A DNA stretch of 39,305 bases from a virus, in IMG/VR virus record IMGVR_UViG_3300047163_000049, positions 1 to 39,305 of that record; one strand, given 5' to 3'. The notes beneath the pieces were generated by a model. That model searched no databases. It saw only the letters and a list, made by a program, of their open reading frames with translations, and was not told where the DNA came from. This document shows, piece after piece, positions 35,212 to 39,305 of the stretch (the first letter of the stretch is position 1; the number at the start of each line of letters is the position of its first letter). The translations under genes were made by a program, and so were the position numbers.

Positions 35212-37617
35212 GCTTTCGGTCCTTCTCGAGGCCGCGGCCTGTGTATCTGTGTAATGACTATCGGCCATCTTGCCCATTTTTGAAGTATTGCCACGCTTTT
35301 GTTTTTGTTGCATTTGCCCTTGTTGCTGCATTTTTTGGCCAGCGAAAACGGCTTGCGCGGCTTGAATTGATGCGGGCGTTAGATTGCTGTCGAGTGGTTG
35401 GCCAAACAACAAAGACAAAGACTGTCTCATCTCGTAAGGTATCGTCTGACCCTTTTGCATTTGGTCAGCGACTTGACTCATTACACCTTTTGTCATTTCT
35501 TGCATAAGATCTGGGTACATTTTTGATAGATGCTGAACATCAGACGGCAATAGTGTCCCGTTTTTAACTTTAGCCAAAACACTCAACGGCTGCTGAGCTA
35601 TGCCCAAAATCTTATCAAAGTCTGCTTTTTGTTGTGGAGTAACCTGAGTGTCTTTATCAAAGGGCAAGCCTTTGCCTGGGTTTGGTCTATTTGCATTGAT
35701 GTAATTAACCGCGTTGCTAGTGACTTGAGCAATTGCTGTGCTGTGATTAGGCAAAATATTGCCGACGCTGCCGGGAATTTTTGCCATATTCGCATAATTG
35801 TCGCCGTAGTATTCTGCTTTTTTGTTAAGCGCCTCTTTCTGTTCTGGAGTCGGCATAAATTGCGAAGGAATTGTTTTGCCGCTTTCAAATAGTGCCTTCG
35901 ATGCATTAACTAAATTCTTTTGACCCTTTTCAGATTGACGAAATAATGAATAAACATTTCTAAAAGCTGTCAAATCTGCATTGGGGTATTTCTCAAGTAA
36001 TGGTTGAATTAATCGACCGAATGCTGGGCCTAAAACCTCTTTGCCTAAGAATGCGCCGCCGAAGCCAGGCAAAACCAATTCTCCAAGTGCACCACCGGCC
36101 AAATTACCAAGCGCACTAGATCCAATTCTTTCATGCCACATGTCTGCGAGCCTTGCCCCAACAGATTTTTTCTCAATCGAATCTTTAAGAGCAGACATGC
36201 CAACGTCTGAGAATGGATTTTCAACACCAGCCGATTGATAAATCTTATCAACAGTTTTAAAATGGTTATCCATTGCGTCAATGAAATTGCCCATCATCTT
36301 TTGTCTATCTGTCGCAGATGTTGCGCGACCGCTTTGATTTAAAAATGAATTAAATTTATCGCCGCTTATTTCGTAATCGTTGCCGATTTTGTTCATGAAC
36401 TTGCCGCGAAACTGCTTGTAGGCTGGCAATGATTTAGTCCAAGATGCATTTAATTCTTTTTGCAAATCAGCAGCGCCACCCCAGACATTTGAATCTTCAA
36501 GCGCTAGGCGCACCTCTCGACTGAGACTTTTCGTTGCATTAACAAAATTATAAGCCTCATGATATCGGGGCAAGACTTCTTCGCCCCATTTGCCCTTAGA
36601 GTAATCTTGTAGGTTTTGTTTAAATTCATTCATTGAATCAAAAAATGTTTTAGGTGATCCATTCGCATCGGTGGCTTTGCTTAAGAAGTTTTGCAAGTCA
36701 TAGTTGAAATCATTAATAAGACGATCTGGTACTTTTTTATCTTTCATTTCTGAAAGAACATCTTGCGCTTTGGCAAATATATCGGCGGCTTGATTTGAAA
36801 TCTTTGGTGTTACCGCTTCAGGCAGTAGTTTTTCTATAGCCTGAGACTTCATCCCGGTCGGCCCAGTGATTTCGTCGTTCATGTCTTTGAACGTGTTCAC
36901 TACTTTATCGGCTTCATATTTAATCATGTCGGCTGGATCTGCATTTGCTTTTCTAAACGCTAAACGATCCATGAAATTTTTAAGCTCTGGCGTGTCTAGA
37001 ATCTTACCCGCCGCCATTCCGAGACCAGAAAACGCAGGGCCAGTAACTCCCCCGAGAAGAGTTGATAGACCAACATTTGTTAGTGCGCTTCCTACTGTTT
37101 GATTTGGGTCATCTAGTAGATACTTCGATGTCTCATCGCCAGCCTGAAACAATCCCATCTCTGTGCCAGCGGTTAATGCTCCTTTTGCAAGCTTGCCGCC
37201 AAGGCTTGCCGCCTCGCCAAGACCAGCGAGCCCGGCAACCCCTTCGCTTGCTTTAGCAAGTAAAGCAGCTTCGCCGGTGCCGAAATACATTCCTGCGCCA
37301 AAACCAGCAGCCTCAGATATGCCATGTGTCCAAGGATTTGCCGCAGCCCGACCGCGAATGTCTTGAGGATCAACGCCAAGCTTTTTCTCGCCCCAAGTTG
37401 CGAGTGGTCCCGCAAGGCCTTGCGCTGCGCCCTCAAGCCCTGTGATTACCTGCTGACCTGTGCCGCCGTATTTTTCATCGTCTGGTTGAAATTGATTGTC
37501 TGGTATGAAATCACCAGAAGCACCAGCACTTTGAGGTGCGGCCTGCGCATCTTGCTGTGGCTGCGCATCTGGTTGAAATTGATTATCTGGAATGAAGTCT
37601 GGTGACTGAAGATCCAC
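35209..37617 (-). CDS. Large internal/ejection-type virion protein
   Basis: An 802-residue protein. The N-terminus contains a duplicated DFIPDNQFQPD motif. A long Ala/Gly-rich, weakly hydrophobic stretch (about residues 90-220, for example GFGAGMYFGTGEAALLAKAS and GLSTLLGGVTGPAFSGLGMA) could form the membrane-inserting helices of an ejection protein. The remainder is helical and charged (FNSFLNQSGRATSATDRQKM), ending MQQKQKRGNTSKMGKMADSH. Position downstream of the 574-residue internal protein fits the podovirus ejection set. There are no lytic transglycosylase signatures that I can see. Confidence 0.55.
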   Translation of the reverse strand: MDLQSPDFIPDNQFQPDAQPQQDAQAAPQSAGASGDFIPDNQFQPDDEKYGGTGQQVITGLEGAAQGLAGPLATWGEKKLGVDPQDIRGRAAANPWTHGISEAAGFGAGMYFGTGEAALLAKASEGVAGLAGLGEAASLGGKLAKGALTAGTEMGLFQAGDETSKYLLDDPNQTVGSALTNVGLSTLLGGVTGPAFSGLGMAAGKILDTPELKNFMDRLAFRKANADPADMIKYEADKVVNTFKDMNDEITGPTGMKSQAIEKLLPEAVTPKISNQAADIFAKAQDVLSEMKDKKVPDRLINDFNYDLQNFLSKATDANGSPKTFFDSMNEFKQNLQDYSKGKWGEEVLPRYHEAYNFVNATKSLSREVRLALEDSNVWGGAADLQKELNASWTKSLPAYKQFRGKFMNKIGNDYEISGDKFNSFLNQSGRATSATDRQKMMGNFIDAMDNHFKTVDKIYQSAGVENPFSDVGMSALKDSIEKKSVGARLADMWHERIGSSALGNLAGGALGELVLPGFGGAFLGKEVLGPAFGRLIQPLLEKYPNADLTAFRNVYSLFRQSEKGQKNLVNASKALFESGKTIPSQFMPTPEQKEALNKKAEYYGDNYANMAKIPGSVGNILPNHSTAIAQVTSNAVNYINANRPNPGKGLPFDKDTQVTPQQKADFDKILGIAQQPLSVLAKVKNGTLLPSDVQHLSKMYPDLMQEMTKGVMSQVADQMQKGQTIPYEMRQSLSLLFGQPLDSNLTPASIQAAQAVFAGQKMQQQGQMQQKQKRGNTSKMGKMADSHYTDTQAAASRRTES

Positions 37618-39305
37618 TATTGCGACCTCTTCCAGCCCCCGGGAACTTTTTGATAAGTAACGCCGCCCATCTTTTTAGTTTGAGATTGCCCCGGCATTTG
37701 CTGTTGCTCTCCGCCGCCTAATTTAATTCCTAAACCATCAAGCGTGGGATGATTATCGAATGAATCAAAAAATTGATGAGCTCGAACAAATTTTTTCTGT
37801 CTTGTGTCGTCGCCCTCAATGCCTGGCAAAAGCGCTGCAGATTGGTTTTCTGCCTCTTGCAGATTGAATCGACCTTCGGCCATTTTTGCCATTGGCCCAG
37901 CAAAGGCCTGACTTGCGCTTTTTTGATCTTGTGGAGAAAATTTGCCAGCAAGCACTTTGCCGTTAAGATCTTGCCATGAGCCCATAAAGTCATTTCTAAG
38001 CTTATCGACCTCTTGATGCTTTTCTAATTCTTTGTTCGCCTGCTCGTATTGTTTCGGATCAATATATCCCATAACTTGCATTTGTCTAAGCTGCTGCGCC
38101 GGTTCTACATTACTACCCTGACCGCCAGTGATTGCGTGAAGTCGCGCCAGATTTGTGCCGGCCTGATCGATGATGTTATAGTTTTGACCCTGAACGGCTT
38201 GCGACAGTGAGCCGAGAACTTGCTCGGCCTGTTGCCTTTGCGGTGATCCCTGAGGCAACCCATAAGTGTATTGCACCAGCCCATGAAGCGCTGCCATATT
38301 CTGCGTTGTGCGAGCGAGAGCTTGCGCCTTCATGCTCGTCTCCATGTTCATGTTTTTAATCTGCGCTCTGTTCATTTCGCCTTGTTGCGCAACTTTTAAG
38401 AAATCAAGTTTGTTTGTTTTGTTTGCCGTCTGCGCTTTAAAATCATTATCAAGCTGATTTTGAATCATACCTAAAAGCATGTTTGGCTGATGCGTAAGGC
38501 CTGAGCCCATACCAGAAAGAAGCAGACCAAAGAAGGCGCCGATTTTGCCAGTCGTGCTTTTATCGCCATACCAATCTGCCATTGTTTTAGGAGTAATATG
38601 GCCGTCCATAATATCTTTTGCTACAGCTTGAGTTTCTTTTGTTAAATCATCGACGTGTGCAGCCTTAACCTGATCGGGGCTCGCGTTATGTGGGATCTTT
38701 GGCGGCGGCGGCAAAGTCGAAGTCGCAGTCTGACCTTGCGATGAAATTGGATTTTCTGGCGAATTAGCGGGAACGGTTTGAGCGCCAGGCATTTTTTGCA
38801 TTTGCTGATCTGATATTTGATCGGGGGTGTTATTGTCTGCCGATTGAGAAGCAAAAGTTGGAACACCCGGGGGTGCCTGATTACCAGGCAAAGACGATCC
38901 CGGCTGTAGCGCTTGAGCAAGATCAGTTCCTTTTGCTGGCTGCACGTCATCTGGGCTTATGCCCTTGCCGAGTTGAGCAAGGCTTGGCGCCTGCATTTGT
39001 TGCTGCGGTTGTGCAGGTGCTGGCGGCTCGTTGCTCATCCCTTGAGCAGCTCCAGACCCATATTGTGGCGGCGTCATATTTATCGTTACATCTGGTGTCT
39101 GGCTTGTGTCTTGTGACCCGTCATCGGCCAGCACAGTGTCTTTGCCGACCGTATCGCCTCCGCCCTTATACTTATGAATCTCACCGCCATGCGAAAACTT
39201 TGGCAGACCGTTTAGTTGAGATCTTAAATCATCTGACAAAGCCTTATGAGCTATTTTGATTTGATGCCCATGTTTATTTTGAAATAGCGAATGATGTTCT
39301 GTGCT
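37617..39305 (-). CDS. Internal virion protein, continues across the join to base 59
   Basis: The full protein has 574 residues from the ATG at 59 through the join to the stop at 37617. The N-terminal module has GHQIKIAHKALSDDL and FSHGGEIHKYKGG (the GG motif shared with 12478 and 56). It is followed by Gln/Pro-rich linkers, then a helical region with IPHNASPDQVKAAHVDD, GKIGAFFGLLLSGMG, and a long helical C-terminal half ending QKVPGGWKRSQ. It looks like a pilot or scaffold-like internal protein. The TTG at 39239 is the first in-frame start within the right-end part alone. Confidence 0.6.
   Translation of the reverse strand, partial: STEHHSLFQNKHGHQIKIAHKALSDDLRSQLNGLPKFSHGGEIHKYKGGGDTVGKDTVLADDGSQDTSQTPDVTINMTPPQYGSGAAQGMSNEPPAPAQPQQQMQAPSLAQLGKGISPDDVQPAKGTDLAQALQPGSSLPGNQAPPGVPTFASQSADNNTPDQISDQQMQKMPGAQTVPANSPENPISSQGQTATSTLPPPPKIPHNASPDQVKAAHVDDLTKETQAVAKDIMDGHITPKTMADWYGDKSTTGKIGAFFGLLLSGMGSGLTHQPNMLLGMIQNQLDNDFKAQTANKTNKLDFLKVAQQGEMNRAQIKNMNMETSMKAQALARTTQNMAALHGLVQYTYGLPQGSPQRQQAEQVLGSLSQAVQGQNYNIIDQAGTNLARLHAITGGQGSNVEPAQQLRQMQVMGYIDPKQYEQANKELEKHQEVDKLRNDFMGSWQDLNGKVLAGKFSPQDQKSASQAFAGPMAKMAEGRFNLQEAENQSAALLPGIEGDDTRQKKFVRAHQFFDSFDNHPTLDGLGIKLGGGEQQQMPGQSQTKKMGGVTYQKVPGGWKRSQ
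39283..39305. repeat. Terminal direct repeat, right copy
   Basis: Identical to bases 1-23. See the left copy: a circular-assembly overlap, not a virion terminus. Confidence 0.9.

Noticed and set aside
1-39305. CRISPR array or self-splicing intron
   Set aside because: No regularly spaced direct repeats of 24-40 bp, and no group I/II core or interrupted essential gene was seen. Repeats found are tandem or boundary elements.

Overview
The window is one complete tailed-phage genome from an uncultured-type temperate podovirus, opened at an arbitrary point. Bases 1-23 are repeated exactly at 39283-39305, and one virion gene reads in frame across the join. The true unit is therefore a circle (or circularly permuted molecule) of 39,282 bp. 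The host is probably a Gram-negative bacterium: there is a small lipoprotein, a spanin-like overlapping pair, a podovirus-type adaptor and nozzle, and a tRNA gene with an encoded CCA end. I cannot name the host.

Layout. (1) 1-14.4 kb, minus strand: virion genes read right to left. They are small acidic proteins and beta-rich accessory proteins, portal, scaffold, major capsid protein, a possible decoration protein, an adaptor with an N-terminal fibronectin-III domain, fibre-like proteins, a P22 gp10/T7 gp12-like hub, a GNAT-like protein, and an internal/ejection protein. (2) 14.5-16.2 kb, minus: large and small terminase. (3) 16.2-19.2 kb, minus: eight small, mostly unknown genes. (4) 19.23-19.70 kb: a non-coding block with strong inverted repeats, a candidate origin or structured RNA. 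(5) 19.7-22.0 kb, minus: early recombination genes (ERF annealing protein, Gp157-like protein) with very small genes between them. (6) About 22.03 kb: a divergent promoter/operator. (7) 22.1-29.17 kb, plus: the only rightward block, an accessory region. It has a small HTH protein, a tyrosine integrase, an Xre-like regulator, a DUF6948-like protein, a glycine-repeat protein, a PcfJ-like protein, a zinc-finger/HTH protein, tRNA-Gly(UCC), a C5 cytosine methyltransferase and several coiled-coil or miniature proteins. (8) 29.17-39.3 kb, minus: a lysis-like cassette (DUF5675, two overlapping membrane proteins, a holin-like protein), then tail-fibre-like proteins (C1q-like domains, repeated ANQ motifs) and two large internal/ejection-type proteins.

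How it fits together. Minus-strand genes run almost continuously from 21,981 through the join to 29,171, so about 32 kb is leftward. Five copies of a 17-bp element (CTAGTACAA-N5-GACG), all in one orientation, lie only in the late region. One lies directly after a rho-independent terminator behind the capsid gene. I infer a phage-specific late promoter family. The plus-strand accessory region has its own repeated element (AACAGC-N6-RGCAGGTGNAAAA) at gene boundaries. It supplies the end of one gene and the ribosome binding site of the next, and it flanks the tRNA. It resembles the start-associated sequences described in some mycobacteriophages and suggests modular gene exchange. I see no phage RNA polymerase, DNA polymerase, helicase, primase or classical endolysin, so replication and transcription probably depend on the host.
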